A stretch of 64,000 bases of DNA from Spartobacteria bacterium LR76 (GTDB lineage Bacteria; Verrucomicrobiota; Verrucomicrobiia; Chthoniobacterales; Terrimicrobiaceae). The stretch's first letter is position 1. Every line of letters begins with the position of its first letter. Shown piece after piece: positions 17,078-24,772 of the stretch. The notes beneath the pieces were generated by a model. That model was not told the origin of the DNA. It did no database searches and worked only from the letters and a program-made list of their open reading frames with translations. Position numbers and translations under genes: made by a program. The DNA lies in contig QAYZ01000014.1 of the NCBI GenBank assembly GCA_003054655.1, positions 434,001 through 498,000 on the forward strand, read 5' to 3'.

Positions 17078-18094
17078 CTATTGAGGGCTGGGCATGGCCG
17101 TCCTTGTAAAGGACAGCGATACAGATGAACGGAGCGTCATCGCGTCCATGATCGCCAGAGCGCTTTCGCAGGAGGCCAGGAGGTACGGATGGGTGGGGAG
17201 GCTCTTGTTCTCGATATGTTCGACGAATCCGCGAAACGCCGGCGCGTATCCCATTTCGTAGAGCGCATCGTTCGGGGCGCCGTAAATCTGTGTCGGTGTG
17301 CTCCCTTTTAGCGAACGCTTTAGCAAGCCGGCAGGGAACGAGCTTTCCGGATTCGGGAATTGAATCTCCACGACTTCGTCCTCTCCCTCAAATAACAGAT
17401 ACTCGCGGTGATCCTTGCCATCGGGTATCACCGTCAGCTCGCAAAAGGCTCCAGACTCCCATTGTCCCTCCAGCGTCCATTGAGAAAAGTTCGCTCGAGC
17501 GTAATCCACACAAACCTCGGAGGGTGGAGTGTCCAGAAAGTACAGCAGCGAATCTATCAGGTGAAGAGCTGTGTATGGGAAGGATGGGACATGCCGCCCC
17601 AGCCGTTCCATGCGCCCCTCGATACGACGCAGGGCGCGAGGGGGCGTGAAGCCTCTCAAAAGGGGCGTATGTCGGCGGTTGAATGCCACGAACAGCGGAG
17701 CCGCCGATTCCTCCTCGGCCTCCCGCAGGGCGGAGAATTCATGGGGAGTCAGGGCTGGGGGTTTTTCCAGGTAAACCGGCATGTCGGCGGCGAGAGCCAG
17801 GGCTGCCGTGCTGGCGTTGGCGGTTTCTGAGGTGAGAACCATCACGGCATCCACGTCGGGGGATTGGAGGAGGTCCTCCGGACGTTGGTGCGCCGTCGCT
17901 TCAGGGAATGTACTGCACGCCAGTTGCGTGTTGCAGCTGTTCAGGTCGCATACTCCGGTCACGGTGACTTTGTCTGCCAGCTCCCGAAGGATCGGAGAAT
18001 AAATGTTCTTGAAGATACCTCCGCATCCGAGGACACCGAGCCGTATTCCGCCAGATGGCCGACTGGAAGAGAGATTCGTGGGTCGTAATATCAT
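17078..18094 (-). CDS. Gfo/Idh/MocA-family oxidoreductase
   Basis: 338 residues. The Rossmann dinucleotide motif GVLGCGGIFKNIYSP is at ~24-38. The catalytic EKPPA (the EKP motif of the family) lies near residue 133, followed by FVAFNRRHTPLL and the C-terminal beta-sheet domain. These are cytoplasmic NAD(P)-dependent sugar or polyol dehydrogenases. It lies 47 bases after the secreted beta-sandwich gene and is probably cotranscribed from the divergent promoter region next to the LacI gene. It would act on a monosaccharide released in the locus; the substrate is not determinable. Confidence 0.85.
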   Translation of the reverse strand: MILRPTNLSSSRPSGGIRLGVLGCGGIFKNIYSPILRELADKVTVTGVCDLNSCNTQLACSTFPEATAHQRPEDLLQSPDVDAVMVLTSETANASTAALALAADMPVYLEKPPALTPHEFSALREAEEESAAPLFVAFNRRHTPLLRGFTPPRALRRIEGRMERLGRHVPSFPYTALHLIDSLLYFLDTPPSEVCVDYARANFSQWTLEGQWESGAFCELTVIPDGKDHREYLLFEGEDEVVEIQFPNPESSFPAGLLKRSLKGSTPTQIYGAPNDALYEMGYAPAFRGFVEHIENKSLPTHPYLLASCESALAIMDAMTLRSSVSLSFTRTAMPSPQ

Positions 18095-18141
18095 GATGAA
18101 AAAGGTTGGCAGGCCATGGGAAAGAGCTCCTGGCCGCAGTC

Positions 18142-18717
18142 TTAAGGCTTGGCCGCCGCCCCCTCCGCGACTTTGCCTATCTCAAAGTCATCGAAATCGA
18201 TCGACCCCTTGGACGTTGTGTAGGAGGTCACTCGGATCACCATTGTGATTGCAGCGGGCGGGGCGGTTGTTCCCAGGATGTGGCGTACCCATTTTCCCTG
18301 AGTGTTAAATACGGGCAACGCGGGCTTTATTGAGGTCAGGATGTTCCCTTCCGCGTCAAAAAATGCGATCTCGGCTCCCCCAACTCCATAGACCCCGGAG
18401 CCATTCTCCGAGCGCGCCCAAAAGGTGAGGAGATACTCTCCGAACGGCTCGACAGGTATCGGATCGGAGGTGATGAGGATGTTGTCTTCGGGGGCTTCGC
18501 TCTCGTCGACGATGCGAAGGCCAAAGTTACCTGACCGAGCGGCCGCTTCCTCCACCTGTACGCCCGGTTCGTTCTGGCGGACTTTCCAACTCTGGAGTTT
18601 ATCTTCAAATCCAGGATTCGCGAGTGGGGCTTCCTCGAGAGTCAGCGGGGCGGCAAAAACTACTGGACTAAGAAATGGAGCCATTAGCAGAGACGCCAGG
18701 GGGCGGGGAACTTTCAT
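18142..18717 (-). CDS. Secreted carbohydrate-binding-module-like beta-sandwich protein
   Basis: 191 residues with a signal peptide (MKVPRPLASLLMAPFLSPVVFA, cleavage near AAP). The mature part begins PLANPGFEDKLQSW and ends GSIDFDDFEIG, the start and end signatures of CBM4/9-like jelly-roll domains; LLTFWARSENGSG is the typical central strand. It is probably an exported single-domain glycan-binding protein. It is the first gene of the leftward unit, and its start is 47 bases from the conserved operator core at 18765-18778, so the LacI regulator probably controls it. Confidence 0.7.
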   Translation of the reverse strand: MKVPRPLASLLMAPFLSPVVFAAPLTLEEAPLANPGFEDKLQSWKVRQNEPGVQVEEAAARSGNFGLRIVDESEAPEDNILITSDPIPVEPFGEYLLTFWARSENGSGVYGVGGAEIAFFDAEGNILTSIKPALPVFNTQGKWVRHILGTTAPPAAITMVIRVTSYTTSKGSIDFDDFEIGKVAEGAAAKP

Positions 18718-18764
18718 GAATTCACTGAAATCAAGAAGCCCGCACTTGGCAATGGCGAGTCATC

Positions 18765-18778
18765 CTCTTACAGAAGAG
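18765..18778 (-). promoter_or_regulatory. Operator copy 1 for LacI regulator (core CTCTTCTGTAAGAG)
   Basis: On the minus strand the sequence reads CTCTTCTGTAAGAG, identical to the cores at 19830-19843 and 31520-31533. It is an inverted repeat CTCTT-N4-AAGAG and ends two bases before the LacI ATG, overlapping its ribosome binding site. That position suggests autoregulation and control of the divergent oxidoreductase unit. Regulator assignment is inferred from proximity. Confidence 0.75.
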
Positions 18779-18780
18779 TA

Positions 18781-19809
18781 ATGAGGCAGCGGATTACGCA
18801 GAAAGATGTCGCGAAGGCGGCTGGAGTGCATTCGACAACGGTCTCCATGGTTTTTCGAAATCACCCCTCAATCCCGGAGAAAACGCGACGCCGCGTCAGG
18901 GACATTGCCAGCAAGATCGGCTATACCCATGATCCGATGCTTTCCGCGCTAGCCGTCTATCGGACGAGCCAGCGGCCAGCCTCCTATCAGGGTGCCCTTG
19001 CCTGGCTGAGTAACTCTGAGGGAGGCTTCGACTGGAAAACTTCGCCGCATTTTCGCGTATACTATGAAGGCGTCCAGCGGCGGGCCAGCTCACATGGCTA
19101 TCAGATCGCGGACTTTGATATTCATGCGGCTGGTAGCAGCGCCAGGCGGGTGGCGGGCATCCTGCGCGCGCGCAACATCACCGGGGTACTGGTCTGTCCC
19201 CAGCCCGCGGCCTGCACCCGGATCGAGTTTCCCTGGGAGGATTTTTCGGCGGTGACATTCGGGTATACTCTCGAGACGCCGAAACTCCATACGGTCGCTG
19301 CCTCGTTTTACCGGGATATCCGGCAAACGATGGAGAATGTTAGAAAACGTGGATACGAAAGGATCGGCTTGGTCCTCAATCTTTCCGACGACCAGCGATT
19401 CGACCATTATGTGCTGGCCAGCTATCTGGTCGATGAGTTCCTGCGTCGTCAGACTATCTCCCTTGCTCCCTTGTTGGAAAATTACCGGGAGAAGCCTACC
19501 GTGCTGCGGAGTTGGTTCCAGAAGCATCGTCCGCAGGTGATCGTGGCTCAGGATTGGCGTGTTCTCGCGATTCTGCGCGACCAGGGCATCCGCGTTCCCG
19601 AGGATGTCGGCTTTGCTTGCGCGGGCCTGCCCCTCGGCACCAATGAGATGACAGGCGTCGTCGAAGATAGTTCTCGCATGGGTGAGGTCGCGGTGGATCT
19701 TGTCGTGGCTATGATTCAGCGTGGAGAGCGAGGCGTGCCCGACAAGGTTCAGCGCATCCTGATTGAAGGCGACTGGGTCGAGGGAAGAACCTTGGGGCGC
19801 CTGTCCTGA
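18781..19809 (+). CDS. LacI-family transcriptional regulator with atypical hinge
   Basis: 342 residues. The helix-turn-helix is at the N-terminus (ITQKDVAKAAGVHSTTVSMVFRNHPSIPEKTR), followed by a type 1 periplasmic-binding fold (YYEGVQRRASSHGY, RARNITGVLVCP, DVGFACAGLP, EDSSRMGEVAVDLVV). The region after helix 3 reads KIGYTHDPMLSALAVYR instead of the classical LacI hinge (NxxARxL). It should bind the conserved inverted repeat found next to its own start and before two PEP-CTERM genes, and respond to a sugar from the locus. The ATG at 18781 is close behind the AGAAGAG of the operator, which doubles as ribosome binding site. Confidence 0.9.
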   Translation: MRQRITQKDVAKAAGVHSTTVSMVFRNHPSIPEKTRRRVRDIASKIGYTHDPMLSALAVYRTSQRPASYQGALAWLSNSEGGFDWKTSPHFRVYYEGVQRRASSHGYQIADFDIHAAGSSARRVAGILRARNITGVLVCPQPAACTRIEFPWEDFSAVTFGYTLETPKLHTVAASFYRDIRQTMENVRKRGYERIGLVLNLSDDQRFDHYVLASYLVDEFLRRQTISLAPLLENYREKPTVLRSWFQKHRPQVIVAQDWRVLAILRDQGIRVPEDVGFACAGLPLGTNEMTGVVEDSSRMGEVAVDLVVAMIQRGERGVPDKVQRILIEGDWVEGRTLGRLS

Positions 19810-19826
19810 CTGGCAAATCCTGCCGG

Positions 19827-19846
19827 ATACTCTTCTGTAAGAGTAT
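19827..19846 (+). promoter_or_regulatory. Operator copy 2 (perfect 8-4-8 inverted repeat)
   Basis: ATACTCTTCTGTAAGAGTAT is a perfect inverted repeat of 8 bases with a CTGT spacer. It lies 44 bases before the ATG of the PEP-CTERM gene at 19891, in the promoter position of the long carbohydrate operon. It shares its 14-base core exactly with copies 1 and 3. Confidence 0.85.
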
Positions 19847-19890
19847 GGCGAGCGTTGATCTATCCTAGGATCGCGGCGATTCTCGCAAAG

Positions 19891-20841
19891 ATGAAACTCT
19901 TTCTTCCCCCCGCTTCGAAAGCACGTCGTATCTTTAGCAATCACTGCCTCCCGGCGCTTGCCTTGGCTTGGGTCTGTTGCGCTGGCCCGATGCACGCCGC
20001 CACGGTGAATTTCTCGACGGAACAGGGTTACTCATCCACGAAATCCGTGCTTAACGGCCAGCCTGCTGCCTCGCCTCTTTGGCTTGCGAGCGCCTCCTAT
20101 TCTGTAACTGCGAGCAGCGGGAGTGGAGTGGTTGTTTCAGATCGCGGCTATAGCTCGAGCAATCTAGCCGCGGTCTATCAGACGCCGGTCAGCGCTTCCC
20201 TCGGAGGCAGTGTCGGCCTGTCGCTGGACTTTAAGTTTGCAGGCGTTGGATCAGCCAATTCAACCTCCGCGAGGTATTTTGCGACTATTGATCTGGCGGC
20301 GTCATCCTCATTGACTGCGGCGACTGGTGCGACGGACAATGCAAAGTTGATTCTCTTCCGAAATGCCAACAGCAGCAGCTACCAGATTTATTTCGCGACC
20401 GAACTGAACAGCTTTAATGCAAGCACGGGATTCTCGCTTGCCTCGATCGGAGACAATGGCACAGCCGGTGATCTCACCGACAATCTTCGCCTGTCCTTGA
20501 CGATGACCAAGGGCGCTTCGAACACTGCATGGAATGTCACAGCCTCCCTCCTCAACCTGGATACATCGACTACTGTTGCCACGCTCAACCTGACCGGGAT
20601 GGGGACTTCTTCGACGTTTTATAACGCCGCATCGATTTACGGCGGGTTCAACTCGGGCTCTGCGTATTCCGGAGGGAGTGGCATCGGCACGAGCAGTTGG
20701 TCTGCTACGCAGTTTACGACCGTCCCCGAGCCAGCGGCGGTGACTTCTGTTTTGCTCGGCCTGGGAGCATTGGGCGTCCTCGGGATGGCTCGCAAACGGG
20801 TCAGCCCCGCAATCGACGCGGGTGCGGATCGTTCCGAGTAG
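19891..20841 (+). CDS. PEP-CTERM sorting-domain surface protein
   Basis: 316 residues from the ATG at 19891; an upstream TTG at 19855 would put the signal peptide too far in. The signal peptide (CLPALALAWVCCAGPMHAA) precedes a Ser/Thr/Gly-rich beta domain (LSLDFKFAGVGSAN, LRLSLTMTKGASN) resembling lectin-like jelly rolls. The C-terminus has the tripartite PEP-CTERM signal: VPEP, a hydrophobic helix (SVLLGLGALGVLGM), then ARKR. Such proteins are exported, processed by exosortase and placed on the outer surface. It is first in the operon under operator copy 2. Ligand unknown. Confidence 0.85.
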   Translation: MKLFLPPASKARRIFSNHCLPALALAWVCCAGPMHAATVNFSTEQGYSSTKSVLNGQPAASPLWLASASYSVTASSGSGVVVSDRGYSSSNLAAVYQTPVSASLGGSVGLSLDFKFAGVGSANSTSARYFATIDLAASSSLTAATGATDNAKLILFRNANSSSYQIYFATELNSFNASTGFSLASIGDNGTAGDLTDNLRLSLTMTKGASNTAWNVTASLLNLDTSTTVATLNLTGMGTSSTFYNAASIYGGFNSGSAYSGGSGIGTSSWSATQFTTVPEPAAVTSVLLGLGALGVLGMARKRVSPAIDAGADRSE

Positions 20842-20900
20842 CCGCATTCTTGCTCTTTTCCCCCGGGCTGGCTTGAATTTCCCAAGTTCTTCGTATCTCC

Positions 20901-23900
20901 ATGAGAGTTTCCTCCCCAGGAAGAAAAACGCCCTGGTTGATCGTTCTGTTGATCGTCATCCTTTCCCTGTGCGGGACTGCGTTTCTCATTTGGAAGCAGG
21001 ACCGTTCCCCTCACGAGCCTGTGTGGGTTTCTGCTGCGGAGGGATCGGTCGTTTCCCCGGACGGGCTCCTATCCTCTCCTGAGGGTCGATGTCTTCCGCC
21101 GCTTCGTGCGCCGCTCGTGCCTGCCCAGCGCTGGGTATTGCCGGGCGATCTGCTGAAGGGGACAGTTTTCGGAAGAGTGCTGGTCTTGCGAAATGAGAAC
21201 ATCGCTCCTTCCACCGCAGCCATCATGCCGGCAGCCTTGTCGGCAGCGCCGTGCTGGCGGCTGGCGATTGTTCGCTCCGAGGCGGCTGGATTTGCCGGGC
21301 GAGCCATGAGGTTGCTCTCCCGGTGGACTTGGGGAAAAGGAACGAATTCCGATGCGACCTGTGAGCTTCAGTATCTTTCCGGGCCTCTCGGCACCTCTCG
21401 TGCGGAAGTACGCTGGAATGGGAAAGTCATTGCGGAGATCAATGCGCGGTCGCCGAAGTGGGAGGTCAGGTCGGCTAGCTTCTCCATCCCGGAAGGCAGC
21501 GAAGATCGCGCAGTGCTCGAACTCATCGATGCAGACCCTCTCCCCCCCAAAGCTGATACTCAGCCGGATGGCTTTTTTGTGTCAGGCCTGCGAATTCCCC
21601 AGGGCTGGAAGTTTGTTCCTTCGGCGATCAGGATCACCGTGGCGGAGCAGTCCTATCTGCTGCCTGCTGCGAGCAGGGGCGAGCCCGTTCGTCTCTGGAC
21701 GGTCGGGGAAGGTACCGGTGCGAACCCGGAGTTCATTCCAGTCGGCGAGCGCCCGCAGATTCGCAGGCAGGATGCGGCGACGGGAGCCAGGGGGAAAGGC
21801 GATCTTGTCCTGCCAGATGTCGAGTTCGCGATTCGCAGAAATCCCGACGGCAGTCAGGAGGCAGATTTCCGCCGGGCGGTCTGCCGGATTGCCGCACCCG
21901 ATGCCTACGAGCAAGGCTCGGAGCATCCTCAGGGCCGCTCGCAGACATTTGTCTTTGACTCACCTGTTTCCGGCCAGGCGCGATTTGTCGGAAGGGCAAA
22001 GATCGCGGGAGAATGGAGCGTAGCGATCGATGGAGCGACGATCGGAACCGGAAAAGCCGTAAAAGACCCCGAGCAATGGACCGACATCGCCGTCGATGGC
22101 ATCCCGGTGAAAGCTGGAGTCAACAGGCTCACGATAACGGCGATTCGCGGAAAGACATTCTGGGATTTCTTCGCTCTGGATCTGATGGACTCCAGCTTCC
22201 TGATCAAGGGATACACCTATTCCGGTTGGCCCGTCGCGCCGCCCGCAGCCGGGCCTCGAACGAATGCGCCTATCTCATTCGACCCCGGCGTGGTTGTTCA
22301 GGTCCGGGGGGAAAGCCGGGTGCAGCCCCGTGTGTTCGGGATCACCGACCATAATCCCCCGCGCATCCTGGATAACAAAGCGCTCCGCGGCGCGATCCAG
22401 GCGATGAATCTCGGCGCCATCAAGGGGCCCGATCACATCGTCGACGACACTGCTCCTCAGGAGCGTATTGACTCACTTCCTGCGCTCGATGCCTATTATC
22501 ATTCCGACGTGCCCTTGTCTCAATATCAGACGATGTGGAACGAGGCGTCCCGGGGATGGAAGCGCCAGCTTCGGGAGGCCGGACGGGCCCTGTCTCTCGA
22601 GCGCATCGCCGTCCTCAGCGGCATTCCGAAGTGGGCGGAGTTTCCGGGAAGCAAAGGCGGCCACTCCGGCGTACCAAATGATCTGAAACTCGCCGCTCGC
22701 ATGGTCAGCGGCGGATTGGAGACCATTCGCCCCTTGTGGCCCGAGCTTCGGATGGGGTACCTGTGGAATGAGCCGGACAGTTGGTGGCGTTGGGACAAAG
22801 ATATCATCGGTGCAGGGTATCAGGGCTATAGCGACTATTTTCGTGCTTACCTGAGCACGGTCCGAAAAGAGCTCGACCTGCGCTGTCCGGGGTTTCTGCT
22901 CGGGGCGCCCTCCACTTATGCGCCTCCCATCAATTTTGTCGGCTACTCGGTCAACCTCGAGAAATGGAAGACTTGGTGGAACCCGCTGCTCCGCGAAAGC
23001 TGGAGAGACCTAAACTTTTTCGATTTTCACGCCTATGGTTTTGATCCCCGCCAGATCCTGGCCAATCTCGACGTTCTAGCTGCGGCGGGAGAGTCGCTTT
23101 ATCGCGAACGCAAGCCAGTCACCATGACCGAGGTGGGCTATGCGGAGTCCCTGATCCAAAAGGCCTTCGGGATTCAGTCGGAGCCCGCCTGCTGGCGGTA
23201 TCGGAGCCTCCCGTATGCCCGGTACCTGCTCGCGATGGCGGCGGAGCCCGATCGCATCTGGGCCGCTTTGTATTACGATCTTAACAATCACGAGTACGGC
23301 ATGTTTCGGCAGGGCGGTATGGAACCCACCTCCATGGCCGACGTCTTCCTGGCTCTGGCACCGATGCGGGGAGATATCCTCGGGTCCGACTCGCAGGACC
23401 CTGCAATCAACTGGCTAGCCACCCGATCAGGGAAGTCGGTTTTCCTCGCCATTGTCACGGATGAGCGCAATGGCGGAAGCCTCCCCATACGCTTGCCGGG
23501 GAGATTCAATGGAACCCTCGAGGTCCGGCGTCTCTGCCTCAATCCCGCATTGTCCGATGTTGTCGCCACAACGGAGCAGGTCCCTCTGGTGGCGGGGAAG
23601 GCCGATCTCGCACCCATGCCCGGCAGCCTCATCGTGGTCCGTTTCGACCTGGGCGACATCCCCGCGACCGGTCACGCGAGGCGCGTGAACGAGACATTTG
23701 CCGATCAGTTCGTGGAAAAGCTGGATGCCGCTCAACCTGCTCTCCGTTGGACGCTTCGCTGCGAGAAACCAGCCTCGCCCGATGATGGCGTCGTATTGCG
23801 GATCAGCAGTTTCGGCCCGGAGGCGGTCGGAAACGTCGCATTCCACTGGAACGGGCATCCGCTGGAGGTCAAAGGCGCCTTCCGCTCGGAGGTGGAGATA

Positions 23901-24029
23901 CCGGCAGAATGGATCTCCGGGACCAATGTCCTCGAAGCGAGGCTAAGGAACCCGGAATCACGGATACCCTTTGTGTTAGGCGCGGCGTCCCTGCGGCTTT
24001 CAGAATCAGTGCTAATCGGAGGAGAATGA
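20901..24029 (+). CDS. Large membrane-anchored clan GH-A-like glycoside hydrolase
   Basis: 1042 residues. An N-terminal signal-anchor (WLIVLLIVILSLCGTAFLI) is followed by ~450 residues of beta domains, including a jelly-roll (FVGRAKIAGEWSVAIDGA). A TIM-barrel follows with YLWNEPD (E624, acid/base) and VTMTEVGYAE (E744, nucleophile), the two strand-end glutamates of clan GH-A; FFDFHAYGFD is a substrate-lining strand. A C-terminal beta domain follows. GH39 or GH86-like families are the nearest I can suggest, without certainty. It would cut a polysaccharide outside the cytoplasm. The stop overlaps the next start by 4 nt. Confidence 0.72.
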   Translation: MRVSSPGRKTPWLIVLLIVILSLCGTAFLIWKQDRSPHEPVWVSAAEGSVVSPDGLLSSPEGRCLPPLRAPLVPAQRWVLPGDLLKGTVFGRVLVLRNENIAPSTAAIMPAALSAAPCWRLAIVRSEAAGFAGRAMRLLSRWTWGKGTNSDATCELQYLSGPLGTSRAEVRWNGKVIAEINARSPKWEVRSASFSIPEGSEDRAVLELIDADPLPPKADTQPDGFFVSGLRIPQGWKFVPSAIRITVAEQSYLLPAASRGEPVRLWTVGEGTGANPEFIPVGERPQIRRQDAATGARGKGDLVLPDVEFAIRRNPDGSQEADFRRAVCRIAAPDAYEQGSEHPQGRSQTFVFDSPVSGQARFVGRAKIAGEWSVAIDGATIGTGKAVKDPEQWTDIAVDGIPVKAGVNRLTITAIRGKTFWDFFALDLMDSSFLIKGYTYSGWPVAPPAAGPRTNAPISFDPGVVVQVRGESRVQPRVFGITDHNPPRILDNKALRGAIQAMNLGAIKGPDHIVDDTAPQERIDSLPALDAYYHSDVPLSQYQTMWNEASRGWKRQLREAGRALSLERIAVLSGIPKWAEFPGSKGGHSGVPNDLKLAARMVSGGLETIRPLWPELRMGYLWNEPDSWWRWDKDIIGAGYQGYSDYFRAYLSTVRKELDLRCPGFLLGAPSTYAPPINFVGYSVNLEKWKTWWNPLLRESWRDLNFFDFHAYGFDPRQILANLDVLAAAGESLYRERKPVTMTEVGYAESLIQKAFGIQSEPACWRYRSLPYARYLLAMAAEPDRIWAALYYDLNNHEYGMFRQGGMEPTSMADVFLALAPMRGDILGSDSQDPAINWLATRSGKSVFLAIVTDERNGGSLPIRLPGRFNGTLEVRRLCLNPALSDVVATTEQVPLVAGKADLAPMPGSLIVVRFDLGDIPATGHARRVNETFADQFVEKLDAAQPALRWTLRCEKPASPDDGVVLRISSFGPEAVGNVAFHWNGHPLEVKGAFRSEVEIPAEWISGTNVLEARLRNPESRIPFVLGAASLRLSESVLIGGE

Positions 24030-24772
24030 TGAATAATCGGTCTTTGATCACGTTGGAAAAAAAGCGCGCCTGCGGGGCAAGCACACTGCTCGAGCTGCTT
24101 GCCGGTGTCGCGATTGTCGCGCTTCTTGCCGCGCTGGTGATTCCGGCGGTGCGCGGGATGACGGAGAAAGGCAAGACCATGCAGCGCATGGCCAATCTCA
24201 AGGCTATTGCTCATGCCTGCCAGGTCTATGCGGCGGACAATGACGGCAGCCTGCCCTTCTTGTGTTCCTCGGCGGCTGGCGGGTGGGCCAAGCCCTTTTG
24301 GTACAACACCATTTCGCCGTACCTTCCGCAGAAGCAGGTGCAGGTGGTGGGTTCCGGCCAGGTAAAGAGTTTAAACTACTCGGCGCTGGTCTGTCCGTTT
24401 GTTCCCTCAGGCCAGCATGGGGGGAGCGACTACGCCGGCAGCAGCGGCGTCTTCTTTGCTCCGGGCGAGTCTCCGGGCGGCCCCGCCATGCGCGTCGCTG
24501 CCATAGAGAATCCTTCCCAGGTGGTTCTAGCCGTCAGTGCGGAAGTCCGAAGCTCGGGCCTCCCGAGCTGGTATGTTAATGCCCGGTACTACGCCAACTT
24601 TCCCGATTCCTCGAGCAATCTTCCCAGCGCAAAGTGGACCCGCAGCCCCAACATCGCGGCGGTTTTTGTCGATGGGCATTATGAGGAAATCTCCCCGGCA
24701 AAATTTCGGGAAAATCGAGCCACTTACATGATTCCCAAGAACCTTCTTCAAGCCGGTTGGCTGACTCAATAA
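24026..24772 (+). CDS. Pseudopilin-like protein of carbohydrate operon
   Basis: 248 residues from the ATG at 24026, with GGAGGAG two bases before it; the longer upstream frame is not needed. The leader KKRACGA|STLLELLAGVAIVALLAALVIP has Ala at -1 and Glu at +5, a prepilin-type signal frequent in the PVC group. After the helix, MQRMANLKAIAHACQVYAADNDGSLP is the usual pseudopilin alpha-helix, and the C-terminus has AAVFVDGHYEEIS, as in verrucomicrobial prepilin-like proteins. It probably sits in the inner membrane or a pseudopilus. It is translationally coupled to the hydrolase upstream; function in polysaccharide handling is inferred from recurrence of this pairing. Confidence 0.8.
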   Translation: MMNNRSLITLEKKRACGASTLLELLAGVAIVALLAALVIPAVRGMTEKGKTMQRMANLKAIAHACQVYAADNDGSLPFLCSSAAGGWAKPFWYNTISPYLPQKQVQVVGSGQVKSLNYSALVCPFVPSGQHGGSDYAGSSGVFFAPGESPGGPAMRVAAIENPSQVVLAVSAEVRSSGLPSWYVNARYYANFPDSSSNLPSAKWTRSPNIAAVFVDGHYEEISPAKFRENRATYMIPKNLLQAGWLTQ

